This document shows positions 37,685 through 48,526 of a stretch of DNA of 64,000 nt, piece after piece (the first letter of the stretch is position 1; every line of letters starts with the position of its first letter). The notes beneath the pieces are model-generated. The model was not told the origin of the DNA and did not search any database. It saw nothing but the letters and a program-made list of their open reading frames with translations. Made by a program: the position numbers and the translations under genes. The stretch is taken from positions 6,461,501 to 6,525,500 of the forward strand of contig JALDNG010000007.1 of the NCBI GenBank assembly GCA_024349245.1, given 5' to 3'. The DNA comes from Neodontobutis hainanensis. Lineage: Eukaryota > Chordata > Actinopteri > Gobiiformes > Odontobutidae.

Positions 37685-37725
37685 GTTTCCTTTGGTCAGT
37701 GAAAGTGATTCTTTACGTACTCCAG

Positions 37726-38240
37726 TCAGGGACCAGAGAACGCGTTGTTAATGGTGTCGACTTGTGCGCCGAGTCTGACTAGCATGTCAGCCCCAATGTA
37801 CACTGAATGTGAGAGATTAGGGATGACAGCAAACGTGTGGGTCAGTTCTCTTTTGTTCCATCGTACGATGGCAGAGCATAGACCGATGGCGGTTAACGCA
37901 TGAGTCGGTGTGGGGTTAGCAGGGAACCTAGTGCGCTTCTTTATGAAGGTCAGGCACGGGTTTATCTGCGTTAGAGTGTTAAACAGCTCCTGGCTGATGG
38001 CAGATTTGTCAGCCCATAAGGCCATCACGACATTGTCGACTGGAGTTGCTTCCAGTGAGATGCCATTGACGATTTGGGGTGTCATCGCTAAAGGGTCCTT
38101 CAGCGTGCACAGGAAGTTGTCACGCAATGTAAAGGGGTTTGGTTCGCACCGAGGTTGCATGGTCGTTGTACCAGCGGTGTCGGTGGCTACCCTGTCGATT
38201 GGTGATTCCCTGTCAATCGCATTGCACTGAGATTCATTCA
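37726..38240 (-). pseudogene. Second retropepsin-like domain without catalytic triplet, unit 1
   Basis: The open frame 38160-37726 (144 codons) has the layout of a retroviral-type aspartic protease: an IVNGISLEATPVDNVVMALW strand and an ADKSAIS continuation. Its end, YIGADMLVRLGAQVD (about residues 124-139), is equivalent to the family's LLG-D-L-R-G end. The D-T/S-G triplet expected between Leu-Trp (48-49) and Ala-Asp (50-51) is absent, so it should not cleave peptides. It directly follows a complete-looking retropepsin domain (38560-38296). It may be a structural or dimer partner, or a decayed duplicate. Confidence 0.6.
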
Positions 38241-38269
38241 GTAAGATTGGAAGTGGTTCTCACTTGGGC

Positions 38270-38590
38270 CCAAATCTTCAGCTGCTTGAAGTCGATCAGT
38301 GGTTCAAGCGATTGAGGATGTCTTTTCCAATCAGAAGTGGGGCGTTGTCAAGGTGGGACACGTACACTGGGTGTATCAGTGTCATTGGTCCGATGGTCAG
38401 TTGGACTAAGGCTATCTCGTTGATAATCGTCCGATCATCAGAGTAAGGCCTTATTTCTAGAAAGCACGGGTGGGACTTCAAGTCCCTATGGGATCTTCTC
38501 GCTATAGCCTGGAGTGATCTGAACAGGTTGCCTGAAATTAGGCTGATGTCAGCGGCTGTGTCGAGAAGTGCTTCGTCGTCAAGTGGTCTT
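38270..38590 (-). pseudogene. Retropepsin (protease), unit 1
   Basis: The minus strand encodes EALLDTAADISLIS, with the catalytic D-T-A triplet (about 38572-38564). A strand-rich middle follows, and an LLIGKDILNRL end at about 38325-38296. This is the normal retropepsin layout, about 100 residues long, active as a dimer to process Gag and Pol. The frame stops at 38296 and resumes shifted in both units, so the break is ancestral. An extra single-base difference from unit 2 lies just before the catalytic site (cgtcgtcaag versus cgtgcgtcaag). Confidence 0.75.
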
Positions 38591-38889
38591 CTAACAAGAC
38601 AGAGAGATACAGCTTTGAGCTACTCCCTTTTCAGTTAGGTGACCCAGAAATTGGTGAAAGGGTGTTTCACATTCGATAGTCGTGGCGTGGTCATGGCACA
38701 GCCCGACGTTTGGGTTCACTTGGACGGCGTTAGACGGACTGAGGTATTTGTGATCTGAATCACTTCCCTCCGTGTTGTCCATGCTAGGGTCCTGGACAAT
38801 GTCATTGAGTGGCTCTGGATTGTCAGAGCCTAGGTACAGGTCTGGGAGATGTTCATTCCCTTCAGTAGACTCTGTATTTTCGTTGCGTG
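38591..38889 (-). pseudogene. Start of pol, acidic pre-protease segment, unit 1
   Basis: Acidic, Asn/Ser-rich open sequence reading in the frame one base behind gag. It runs from just above the gag stop (about 38890) into the protease. It has no motif and looks like a flexible spacer. Confidence 0.45.
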
Positions 38890-41090
38890 TTAAGTCGGCT
38901 TGGATTGGTTGAGACTGTTTCTGAATCGGGCCTTAGAGGCCTCCACCGTATACAGCTCAGCCTTGTCCTTGGACTTTTCGCGCATTTGTTTGAGTATGCG
39001 TTCTATGGCCCGAGCCTCCTCTGTAGTCAGACTCCTTTCGCTAGTAGGGTTTCCCACGCGATCAGTCTGAGTTTCAGGGGCTCGGTCCCTCGCATGATTT
39101 CGTCGTTCGACAGGTGAGCTACCTGATGATCGTTGGTCTTGGGACCGACGATAATGGTTTCTCCTGTCGTCGCGGTTTTGATAGGACCCCCCTTGGTTAC
39201 GGTTTGGATTGGTTCGAAATTTATTTTCGAACCGAGGTCTCCATTGAGGGCCCTGGTCTTTGAACTTACGTTCAGGCCAGGTCGGGTGTTGACCTGGCTC
39301 TCTTTTGTGTGGTCGAGGTCCCTCTTTCCTGTCTGGAAAGCGGAGGCTCCTGGGCCACTTGGATTGGAGGTCGGCGCTCCTTCGAGCGCTAGACTCCGAT
39401 CTACGGTGACGAGTGTCTGGCTTTTGACGCGTTTAGTCTGCCTCAGCATCTGTTTAGTAAATGCCCGCATTGCCAGCTCGCGGTTGGCGGCTGGTCTGCG
39501 TTTGTGGGCATGCAGAAACGCCAAGATGATGGCTGGTAGTTGGATGGAGGTTTTGCACAAAGAGGGCTTTGAAGTTTTTATCCTCCTCCATGTTTGGTTC
39601 ATTGAGTGGACCGAAATAAGCTTTGCGTGGCCGATGATAGTATAGCTGTGGGGACTCTGGCCGTGCCTGTTTGATCATTAGGCGGCAGTCAGACCCACAT
39701 TTACCGTAACGTCTGAGAATTCCACCCTGAGAGACTGACTAAGAAGATCAAAGTCAGCTTGGACTTCAGGAGGTTGACGTTCGATGAAGCTACTAACATC
39801 TCTGCTTGATGTTAGTTTTATCAGAAAGATTTTGTCCGCGGCAGTAACATTGGGTATTCTTTGTAGGTAGAATTCAATGTCGCGAAGATAAGCACTCACG
39901 CCATGAGGCGCTCCTTGATGGGGCTCAAAGCGAGTGATATGACGCGCAATTTTGTCAAAGTCTCTGTTAGTGGGACCATAGTCCAGATGTCTCTGTTTCA
40001 AAGCTGGTTGTAGGACAAAGTCCGATTGCCTACCTGTGGGTAGTGCGAAGTAATCCAAATGCCTACCTGTGGAAGCTTGCGGAAAGACGGCCGGGCTCTC
40101 GGCTCCGGTTGGTCCTCTTTCCGTTGCGTCCAGGCGCGGTAGTGGTCGCAAAATTGGATTAGTTAGTGAAGTGGCTCCCTTCTGGGAGTCTTCAAACCTA
40201 CTGGGTTGGTATAAGGGAGTAACTGGTTCTAGGTCTGGAGTACCTTTGAATTCCAGTTTCTTATTAGGTCGTGTTTGGGCGTCCTCTGTCAGGCGCGCCT
40301 GAAGTTGTTCAATAAGCTGGCGGTCTAAGTCACCTTGTTGAGTGAGGGCCTCTACCCGTGCACTCAGGGACTCTCTCCGCCCAGCTTCCTGTGACAGCAT
40401 ATTTGCGGACAGCTGTGCATTTTCGCCTGCTTTGATGAGTTCCTTCATCATAGCATTGTACTCGTTGCGTTGAATGCTGAGCTCGCGTTCTGCTACGTCG
40501 CGAGCAGACCTTGTGTCGCTCAGCTCGCTCTTTAGGTCACTGAGGGTTTCCTCAGTTTTATGGAGTTTTGTGTGTAACTCCTCAAAGTCAGGGTCTGCCT
40601 TTTGGAGTGTTTGGGCAAGAGTTTGTAACTCTTGGTTTTGTTTTTCAGAATTCTCCAGGACTCCTTTGGTCAGCTGGAGTTCCTGATTCAACGTCTTGAT
40701 ATCGCGTTGGAAGCGGGCGAGGTCCTGTTTCTGGACCTGGATTTTCTCGTGGCTGCGTGCCAGGAGATCCTTGGCTTGTTTCTGCTGCGCGCATAACAAT
40801 AGCCATTTGACCTAACAGCTTAGTTAGATCCTTGTCTTTTGGCTTAGAGGTTAGCGCAATGCTAATCAAGGAGCTAAGAACTGAATCTAGCTCGTTGGGA
40901 GGTGTGGTCTGAATCTCTCAACATATTGGGGTAGCACCTGTTCTGTTAAATCATTTAGAGCTGAGTCTAAGTGATCCAGAAGCTTGATGGGACTACCAGA
41001 ACCTGTAGACTGTGAGTCAGACTTGTTGAGAATTGGGGTTTCTCTGAGAAAGTGAGTTATTGTTAGATTACGTTTTAACTGCAAGGAGAG
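38890..41090 (-). pseudogene. gag, unit 1
   Basis: Structural polyprotein that forms the particle. The largest piece, 40799-39678 (373 codons), has a long Glu/Gln/Lys/Leu-rich coiled coil (about residues 1-165). A Pro/Thr-rich spacer follows, then a capsid-like helical part from about residue 280 (ITRFEPHQG...LRDIEFYLQRIPN...). An N-terminal part lies in other frames (41084-40645), split near 40915 by a one-base loss relative to unit 2 (ctctcaac versus ctcgtcaac). The C-terminal Arg/Gly/Asn-rich tail (about 39340-38890) has no CCHC zinc knuckle. A further frame change near 39678 separates capsid and tail. Several breaks are at CG dinucleotides and may be sequence errors. Confidence 0.8.
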
Positions 41091-42976
41091 AGTTACTACT
41101 TGTGGAGTGTTACGAAGAAGGCGTAAAACTCAAGCAGACTGTAAAAGGATTTTTGAAAATCTGAATAAAAGTGTAAATAAAAATAAAAAAAATTAATGAA
41201 GGAATAAAAATTAAAGTTAACATTTTATTTTATTTAAAATAAAATAAAATTCTAATTAAATTAAAATAAAAGGGGTATTAAGTCAAATAAGTCAGATTGA
41301 AAGTAATAAAAGAAGGAATTGTTGAAGTGAAAGTTAGTATAAAGTCTATTTGTGAGTGAAATGACCTTATGTGAGTATTAACAGTGACTATTTAGCAATA
41401 GCCTAGTGGTGTGAACGTTAATGAGGGTTGACAGTGCTGGGATGCTGCTTTGCTAATTTGTAAAATTAACAGTGCAGAATCAGTGGGTTTAATCTAACAA
41501 TTCATGCAGGTAATCAGCTTTTAAATTACAGCTATGACAAAATTCGTGCAGGGTTAAGTCTGTTAGACGTAACAGCAGTGTCGTCATAGTGTTAGTAAGC
41601 TGTTAGCGTTAGCATTCCAATTTGACAAATCCTGGGTAGATAGGAAAATCACAAAAGCAGTCTTAAATTGTTAATCAAGACAAATTAATCAATCAAATTA
41701 AATGCAGGGTTAGCATCAAAGATTTTCCAAAAGCAGATGCAATGTTCATTAAAATGTCACAATTGTTAGTTAACTCCTATTGTGCATTCAAGGTTGTTAA
41801 ACACAGGCAGTTATTTTCAAAAGCAGTATTGCATTGCAGATTTGTGTATTTAACAAGACAAATGTATTAACAGAAGTGAAACAGCTTGATAGCCGTTCAG
41901 CAGTTGTTAATAAAGCAGAGTAATTCACTTTTTATTTTAAGTCAATCAGGCATTTCAGTGTCAATGAAAGCTTAAATTACTCAGGTGTCAAGTTCTTAAA
42001 CTTGAATTAGTCACTATTGAGGAAAAGGTGTAATTCCGTTGAGTGACCACCAGAGAGACGTAGAGCTCCTCTCAGATTTCGCACTCCTCTTCCACTAGGG
42101 GCAGTAGAAACTTGTGTCTGTGGTTTTACTACTTCCTTCCGCTAGAGGGCGATAGAGACTCTCGTGAGTCAGTGGTTTTACCACTCCTTTCCGCTAGGGG
42201 CGATAGAGACTCTCGTGAGTCTCCGGCTTCCGAGTGAAGTCTCCGGCACGCCCCTTTGATGGTGCCGGGGCAAAGTTTGTTTTTAGCTCCAGTCAGAGAC
42301 TGACTTGGGGCGCGTCTACAACTTGTTAAACCGCGGTTTAAACACAGCAGCGCTTTATACAAGACCACGTTTTAAACACAAGCACATTTACCACAGCAGG
42401 ATCAAACCACGTTTTTAGACAAAACGCACGGCAGCCCACGTGGCTTTTAGGGGAGGTTTTCACAGTTAGCTAGGCTGTGAAGGCCTCCAGCAAAATACAC
42501 CCAGGCTCATAAGCCTTAGGCAAGACAAGTTTTCTTATAAATTCGGTGTAACGCGGCAATTTTTTCCAACTTGTGAGAGACAATTTTAACTTAACTCTGG
42601 CGTAGCACAGCAATTAGCTTTTGTCTCGGGCCCATATAAGTTACACACTTTGGCTCGTGTGTTTAACATGCATGCAATTTGCAGAGTCTCTAAGCTTTGT
42701 AACAGACTCTAAGCAACTTTTAACAAGTACTTGATTAATGCTCTGGCCATAAATGTACGTACAATACTAATTGTAATTCAAAACAATATCAGTCCAGCTG
42801 GTACGATTTGAATTAGCACTTAAACAAACAAAAGCACAACTCTCACACACACACGCAGCGGTTAAACGCATTGCTAAGCAAGAGCACAACAGATGCACAG
42901 CTTTCAATGGACAGCAATTTTGTAAAGACTTTGGATATTGAGTGATTCTAATGTTTAATCAAGAAAATTCTTCCGA
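41091..42976 (-). other. Leader of unit 1, no gene
   Basis: A 1.9-kb AT-rich stretch between primer site and gag, with no supported frame. It contains a perfect 14-bp palindrome (41222-41235 with 41237-41250) and a three-copy, about 50-bp tandem repeat (42083-42233). Confidence 0.7.
42083..42233 (+). repeat. Three-copy tandem repeat with CTCF-like words, unit 1
   Basis: Three units of about 50 bp each contain a CC(A/G)CTAG(A/G)GG(G)C word: 42092-42107, 42139-42153 and 42191-42205, all on the plus strand. The second, CCGCTAGAGGGCGATA, fits the core of the vertebrate CTCF consensus. The others differ by one G in a homopolymer. Two units also carry the small palindrome gactctcgtgagtc. Confidence 0.7.
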
Positions 42977-42994
42977 GGCTCACGCGGGGCGTCA
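42977..42994 (-). promoter_or_regulatory. Degenerate primer-binding site, unit 1
   Basis: On the minus strand it reads TGACGCCCCGCGTGAGCC, followed by TCGG. This resembles the lysine-tRNA-type primer site used by many retroviruses, with several mismatches, including the third base. It lies 15 nt inside the LTR edge, separated from it by a run of 13 T on the element strand. Confidence 0.5.
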
Positions 42995-43009
42995 AAAAAA
43001 AAAAAATAC

Positions 43010-45006
43010 TGTAGTGAATATGGTCGTATTAATAATTAATATGAATATTAATTATGAAAATTAATAATTAATATTTTGCTTATCAAAATATTAATTTCTT
43101 CGGGCACCACTCTAGTTTTGAACAGATCCAGAGAAACTGTTTAGCCTAGTCTCATTAATCTAAAGGTAGTAAATTCTTCTCGTTTTCGAAAGTTCTCAAT
43201 TAAACAATGAAACATTAAATGTCTTTATGGGGTTTTATTAAAGATTATAAAGTTAAACAGTGAATAATGACAGGGAAATGACACAAAGGAATAGTTATTG
43301 ACACATAAATGGGTAAATCAAAGAACGATAAACTTGCTTTCAGAGGATTTTGTGAAACAAAAGGAATTATTGATTATTGATTCTATTATTAACTGAGGGG
43401 ATTTTACGGAGCGTTTAGGGGTTTGATGACAGTTTCTGAGGCCAAGGCTGTTGTTTTAGACAGTTTAGACGCCAAACTTGTGTAACGTTTAGACTCACCC
43501 TGGGGTAGTATTCGGTCTCAGGTCTTAGCGACTAGGACTCCAGAGGGGTTCTGCAGAACCCTGTCGCATCCGGTGACTTTTGTCGCCTCCAGGATGGCCT
43601 GCTGTTTCCACTCTCCAGAGGGGCCGCCGTGAGGCCCGGAGATTCAAAAGCCTCTCGTTACTGTCACAACTAGCCAAGCCTTTTAGCATCAGCGTCGTAC
43701 ACCGAGTAGAATTGAGTCTTTCAAAGTTGTTGTGAAGTCCACTGGAGAAGGTTTAGCGGCTGTGTTGCTGGCTTAAACTTGCTCGAGAAAGCTAGATTTT
43801 AGTCAAGCTAACTCTTTAGCAGGCAGGAAATCTTCAAAAATAAAAGCGAGGCAACTTCCTTTTGTTCGCAGGCTGGCAGGAAGTAAGCTACTTTGAGCAG
43901 CGGTGTGAAGGAAAAACTTTAGCGTGGCAAGCTAAACTTGCAGGCTTTAAAGTACAAATAAAATTTACTCGTTACACGAGGTCCGGAGCTTGTGAGAGTT
44001 TCGAGGGCCTACGGCCCTGAACGGACAAGAGGTCCAGTGCGAAGTAAAGACGAGACGAAGAGTAGAGAGAGAAGCCAAGTGTTTTTGGCTGTGCGCCAGT
44101 TTTAACACCTCTGGACGGGGTGTGTCTTACGCAGAGAAAGGCATTGCTTTGGGGGGGAGTTTAAATGTTTAACTGAGTCTTAAACATTCCTTTTGTTTCA
44201 CCCTATTTTCCTTGGTTTTAAAAAACACACAAAAACATTCGTACTTGCAGGATTATGCAAAGAAACATTTGTCAGACTTATTATAAAAACTTATATTCAT
44301 TACATTTTATTAACATAAAACGTAACTCTGTAGAAATGGAATAAGGAATTAGTTGCCTTGTAAAACTCTGCATCCTGGAAACAAACAGTATAATTGTTAG
44401 TACATTCACAATCTTTCTAAGTAATAAAATAACAAAATGTCCTTTAATGAAATAACACCAAATGTCCTTCTTGAGTGCAGAGTCATTTGTCCAGTTAAAC
44501 CAAAAGGGGGTAGTGTTTGACCATGCCTGAATGACTATGATCAAAGACATTTTCAACTGTCAATCAGGATTAGAATAAAGTGTTCTCGAGAAAGCTGGAT
44601 GGACACCTTATCTACAGGATTTACGGCCTTCTGACAGTGGCGTCTATAGCGTCTGGATCTCTCCATGAGCCTTTGACCTGATTGGTCTTTGGTGCTGGTT
44701 GGACCTAGGTCCCGGCTTTTATGAAAACAAACAAAATCGTTAATTATAAGTCCTGAAGACTGGTTCAGTCTTATCCAAGCAAGAAACATCTGTGAATAGT
44801 TAAAAGGCCACGTTGGTGTCCTTTTATCTGAAAGAAAACGGGTTAGCATGTCTTCTTCTCAAGATTTACATCCACGGCCTGTCTCTGGAGGCCGATGGTG
44901 AAACAGTTGTTAATCTTGAAGACCCTTAGTGAAACAGTTTGGAGGTCTGTAAGTGATTGAATAAATGTTATAATCCATGTGGCGTTCTGGAGGCTGATCT
45001 GCTACA
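43010..45006 (-). repeat. LTR 2 (5' LTR of unit 1 and 3' LTR of unit 2)
   Basis: 1997 bp with TGTAG/CTACA ends, nearly identical to LTRs 1 and 3. It is shared by both units: a primer-like site lies to its left and a polypurine tract to its right. No target duplication flanks it. Confidence 0.92.
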
Positions 45007-45017
45007 GTCCCCCTTTC
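45007..45017 (-). promoter_or_regulatory. Polypurine tract, unit 2
   Basis: The minus strand GAAAGGGGGAC abuts the LTR. It is one G shorter than in unit 1. Confidence 0.85.
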
Positions 45018-45050
45018 GACACGAAGCTGGTTCCACAAGTTTCGTGTCGA
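45016..45050. repeat. Hairpin beside the polypurine tract, unit 2
   Basis: The same 10-bp perfect stem as at 34782: 45016-45025 pairs with 45041-45050, with a 15-nt loop. Confidence 0.85.
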
Positions 45051-45819
45051 CATCCTTGCAGACCAGGGAGTAAGCCACACGTTAAACACATAGTTTGGCG
45101 TCATAACAGGTGTAATGATGCAAGCGTGATCAAAGGAAATGTATACAAGTGTAAAGGGGCTTTACTTGGTTTGTATTATATCCTTTGCTAATGGAGATAG
45201 GTTAAGTTTATCACTTCAAGGAAGGACTTATTGGGAACAAAGAAATGAGAGAGCTGTCTCAATTTAGTTTGTTTAAAGTTTAGGGAGTTGTTTATAATAA
45301 AACAAAATACATTAGGAGGATCATCACTTGGAGGGACTTTGCATGCATTTAGGGACAAGGACAAACGTAGTGATTATATAAAGGGACATAATGGTTATGC
45401 GTGATCCTTCAAAGAATTCTTCTCATTGCTAGGCTGTCCACCGAGGAGCTGATGTCTATGAGCGTGTCATTTATCAGCAAGGCGACCATTTGAGTGTGTG
45501 TATGGTCTACAGTTTGGTTTGGTTGGTTTTAGAGTCTCACTGTGAGTGTTTACCACTGACAGTGTCTTTCGGCGTTTTTAACCGTTTGGAGTTGCTGCTG
45601 TTACTCCGAGACTTGTCTATTACAGTGGAAATGTTAGCGGTATTCGCTTGTGAGCACCGAGGTTACGCAAGGTACACACAGCGGCGGTTGCAACGAGAAT
45701 TGATTCATTGACAGAGAAAACTAGAGTTATCAGTTACAGTTATTGAATTACTCACAGTTACCACTGAAAGGTGAAAAGAGTTAGGAAATCAGAGTTAGAG
45801 AGAGGTTAGTTGTTAGTGG
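45051..45819 (-). other. 3' non-coding part of unit 2, no envelope gene
   Basis: Nearly identical to 34817-35598. No coding feature recognised. Confidence 0.7.
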
Positions 45820-47070
45820 TTACTGCGAGCTAAGGGATCTGTTTGAGACTACTTGGGAGCGTGAATGTCCCCTGTAGATCCCATGGGGGTTTTGTGCAAC
45901 TTTATCTGGTTGCGGTGTATCCACTTGAGAGTGGGTTCCTTTCTCCCTTTGGTGATCTTTATCTGATACACCACCGGGAATAGTTTGTTGACACTGGTGT
46001 ACGGTCTCGCCCAACGCGAGAGGAATTTCCGTCAGTCGGTTGGTACCACCTCTTGTTTGTCCAGTGAGTTGGCTGAACCTGTAGTACCACACTTTGTCTC
46101 CCACCTGTAGTTTGTCCCTAGATGACTTTTGGTCATAATAGGCCTTACGTCCTTCTGCACTTTTGCCTAGTTTTTCCTGGGCAAAGGCGAAGGTGGTTCT
46201 CAGGTGTGCCTGGAGATCAGCCATGTACTGGTGTGTGGTATAGGCCGTGGCGATGTTAGCCTCTCCTGGCTGGTACAGTAAGTGTAGGGGAAGCGTCATC
46301 TGCCTACCGGTCATGAGCTCAAAGCGGGAGACTCCGGTCGCCGTGTGTGGCGTGGCTCTGATAGCCATGAGGACCAAGGGCATTTTGACGTCCCAGTCTC
46401 GGTGATTGGATGCGACATATTTCTTTAGGATGTCGATCACCGTTCGGTTTGCTCTTTCTACTTGGCCTGAGGACTGGGGGTAGTGGCTGACATGGAAGTT
46501 CGCTTTCACTCCCATGGTTTGCCACAGTTGTCCCATCACCTCGGCTGTGAAGTGAGTACCACGGTCAGAATCGACCTTACAGGGTAAGCCGAATCTGGAG
46601 AACACGTGGTTCATGAGTAGAAAGGCCGTGGTCTGTGCCGTGTCGTTTGGGGCTGGAAGTCCTTCCACCCATTTAGTGAAGGCACAGGTGACCATTAGGA
46701 TGTATTTGTTGCCCCTTGTTGATTTAGTCAGGGGTCCCATCCAATCGATTTGGAGGTCAGACCATGGAAAAGAAATGCCCCTTCTTTGTAAGGGTGCACG
46801 ATGGAGTGGTCTTGTTGGTTGAAATTGGCAGCATACTAGGCAGCCTTTGATGTATTCTGCCACGTCCATTTGCATATGTGGCCAGTATGCCACTTGTTGG
46901 AGTGCCTGGTGTGTTGCGCGAACACCTCTGTGGCCTGCTACAGGAGCGTCATGTGCGTGCGTTAGCATGACCCCCTTAGGCTCTGAGGCACTACGAGCGC
47001 AGGTGAAGTGAGGTGTCAGAGGCGTGAACAAGCAAGCCATGGCGCAGGTGGAGTTGAGCGCACCGCCCAT
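45820..47070 (-). pseudogene. Integrase, unit 2
   Basis: A 416-codon open frame. Zinc-binding residues are H40, H47, C77 and C80. The catalytic acids are D109 (QIDW), D169 (DSDRG) and E205 (GQVER), with 35 residues between the last two. The C-terminal VGDKVWYY lies at residues 322-329. After about residue 350 the frame runs out of the true C-terminal domain, as the matching tail is in another frame here and in unit 1. The frame extends about 26 codons further upstream than in unit 1. One amino-acid difference (Arg for Pro near residue 249) results from a displaced CG at about 46325. The enzyme would integrate element DNA with a 5-bp stagger, consistent with the CTTAA duplication. Confidence 0.85.
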
Positions 47071-47264
47071 AGCTTTTTAAGATATGCGTCAGCCGAAAAG
47101 TCAGTGTCTACGATGGGGTTAGACACCGGGTCTGAAAGGTAAAGCATAAGTTTGTGGATTGCCGAGTCCGCTGCTTGAAGGGCAACGAGGCCGGAACCAG
47201 TGAAAGAAAGAGAGGAAGTTGATGGGTCTGCAGGGGTCAGAGCCGAGGCACCGTTGCGGTTGCC

Positions 47265-47705
47265 TTAGATCGGGTAACCAGACAGACAGAATGGGTGGGT
47301 TGGGTGGGAAGGGGTCGATTGTACGACGGTTCTGGCTGGAAATGCCAGAGCGTGCACGTCAAGAGCCCCTTGTTTTGCCATGAGGTCTGCCTGATCGTTC
47401 AGGTCTTTGTCTGTATCGAGGGAGAGCAGGGAGCCTGTCTGTACAACCATTACCTCCGCATCAGCCAGATCGACCCTGCAGATAGTGTCGGTATCGACCA
47501 CAAGTGAGGGGTATATGGCGATTGCTCTGGAAGGTTTCGTGTAGACAACTCCGGTCTCCTGTTGTTCAGTCGCGAGTGAGTGTGGCATACGTCCTATGAC
47601 TGGGATTCTGAGTTCACAGTCATGGAACCTAGTGTCAATCAGCCAGCCGAGAGGGGTGGCCTTTGGGACGAAGATGGTATTGGCAGTAGGATTCTGCACT
47701 AACAC
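47265..47705 (-). pseudogene. Linker with RNase-H-like tail, unit 2
   Basis: A 146-codon open frame. Residues 1-25 (VQNPTANTIFVPKATPLGWL) match the post-protease linker of Ty3-Gypsy-type pol. Residues 99-114 (DKDLNDQADLMAKQGA) resemble the C-terminal end of RNase H, where the last conserved Asp lies. Between them there is no room for a reverse transcriptase and no YxDD, so the polymerase was apparently deleted. The segment from here to the integrase (47264-47071) continues in other frames as a spacer. Confidence 0.6.
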
Positions 47706-47919
47706 GTGTGTTGATCGAGTCGAGCTCGACCAGGGGTGTTGCCTGGACAGACAAGCCTAACTCAACGAACAGAGGAGACGGTTGGAAGAACGCTTGTGAA
47801 GAGTTAACTTGTTGTCCTGGAAACGCTTTCAGGCGTATGTCCATGATGTTACGCGGTATCGTGAGATGGCAGTCGTTACTTACCTGACACACGCCGGGGA
47901 TCGTTTGACCCGATCTCAA
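47635..47919 (-). pseudogene. Pol linker after the protease region, unit 2
   Basis: A 94-codon open frame with the same protein sequence as 37684-37400. No enzyme motif. Confidence 0.5.
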
Positions 47920-47959
47920 GTTTCCTTTGGTCAGTGAAAGTGATTCTTTACGTACTCCA

Positions 47960-48494
47960 GTCAGGGACCAGAGAACGTTGTTAATGGTGTCGACTTGCGT
48001 CGAGTCTGACTAGCATGTCAGCCCCAATGTACACTGAATGTGAGAGATTAGGGATGACAGCAAACGTGTGGGTCAGTTCTCTTTTGTTCCATCGCGATGG
48101 CAGAGCATAGACCGATGGCGGTTAACGCATGAGTCGGTGTGGGGTTAGCAGGGAACCTAGTGCGCTTCTTTATGAAGGTCAGGCACGGGTTTATCTGCGT
48201 TAGAGTGTTAAACAGCTCCTGGCTGATGGCAGATTTGTCAGCCCATAAGGCCATCACGACATTGTCGACTGGAGTTGCTTCCAGTGAGATGCCATTGACG
48301 ATTTGGGGTGTCATCGCTAAAGGGTCCTTCAGCGTGCACAGGAAGTTGTCACGCAATGTAAAGGGGTTTGGTTCGCACCGAGGTTGCATGGTCGTTGTAC
48401 CAGCGGTGTCGGTGGCTACCCTGTCGATTGGTGATTCCCTGTCAATCGCATTGCACTGAGATTCATTCAGTAAGATTGGAAGTGGTTCTCGCAC
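47960..48494 (-). pseudogene. Second retropepsin-like domain without catalytic triplet, unit 2
   Basis: The open frame 48494-48048 covers the N-terminal part, including ALWADKSAIS, which again lacks the D-T/S-G triplet. The frame is lost near 48093 by a two-base difference from unit 1 (atcgcgatgg versus atcgtacgatgg). The equivalent of the unit 1 C-terminal YIGADML segment therefore lies in another frame. The missing triplet is shared with unit 1 and is thus older than the duplication. Confidence 0.6.
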
Positions 48495-48526
48495 TTGGGC
48501 CCAAATCTTCAGCTGCTTGAAGTCGA

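Noticed and set aside
39133..39645. Antisense 170-codon plus-strand frame, also present in unit 2 (49366-49875)
   Set aside because: It lies opposite gag. Its presence in both units follows from their identity, and it has no recognisable domain. I treat it as a shadow of gag.
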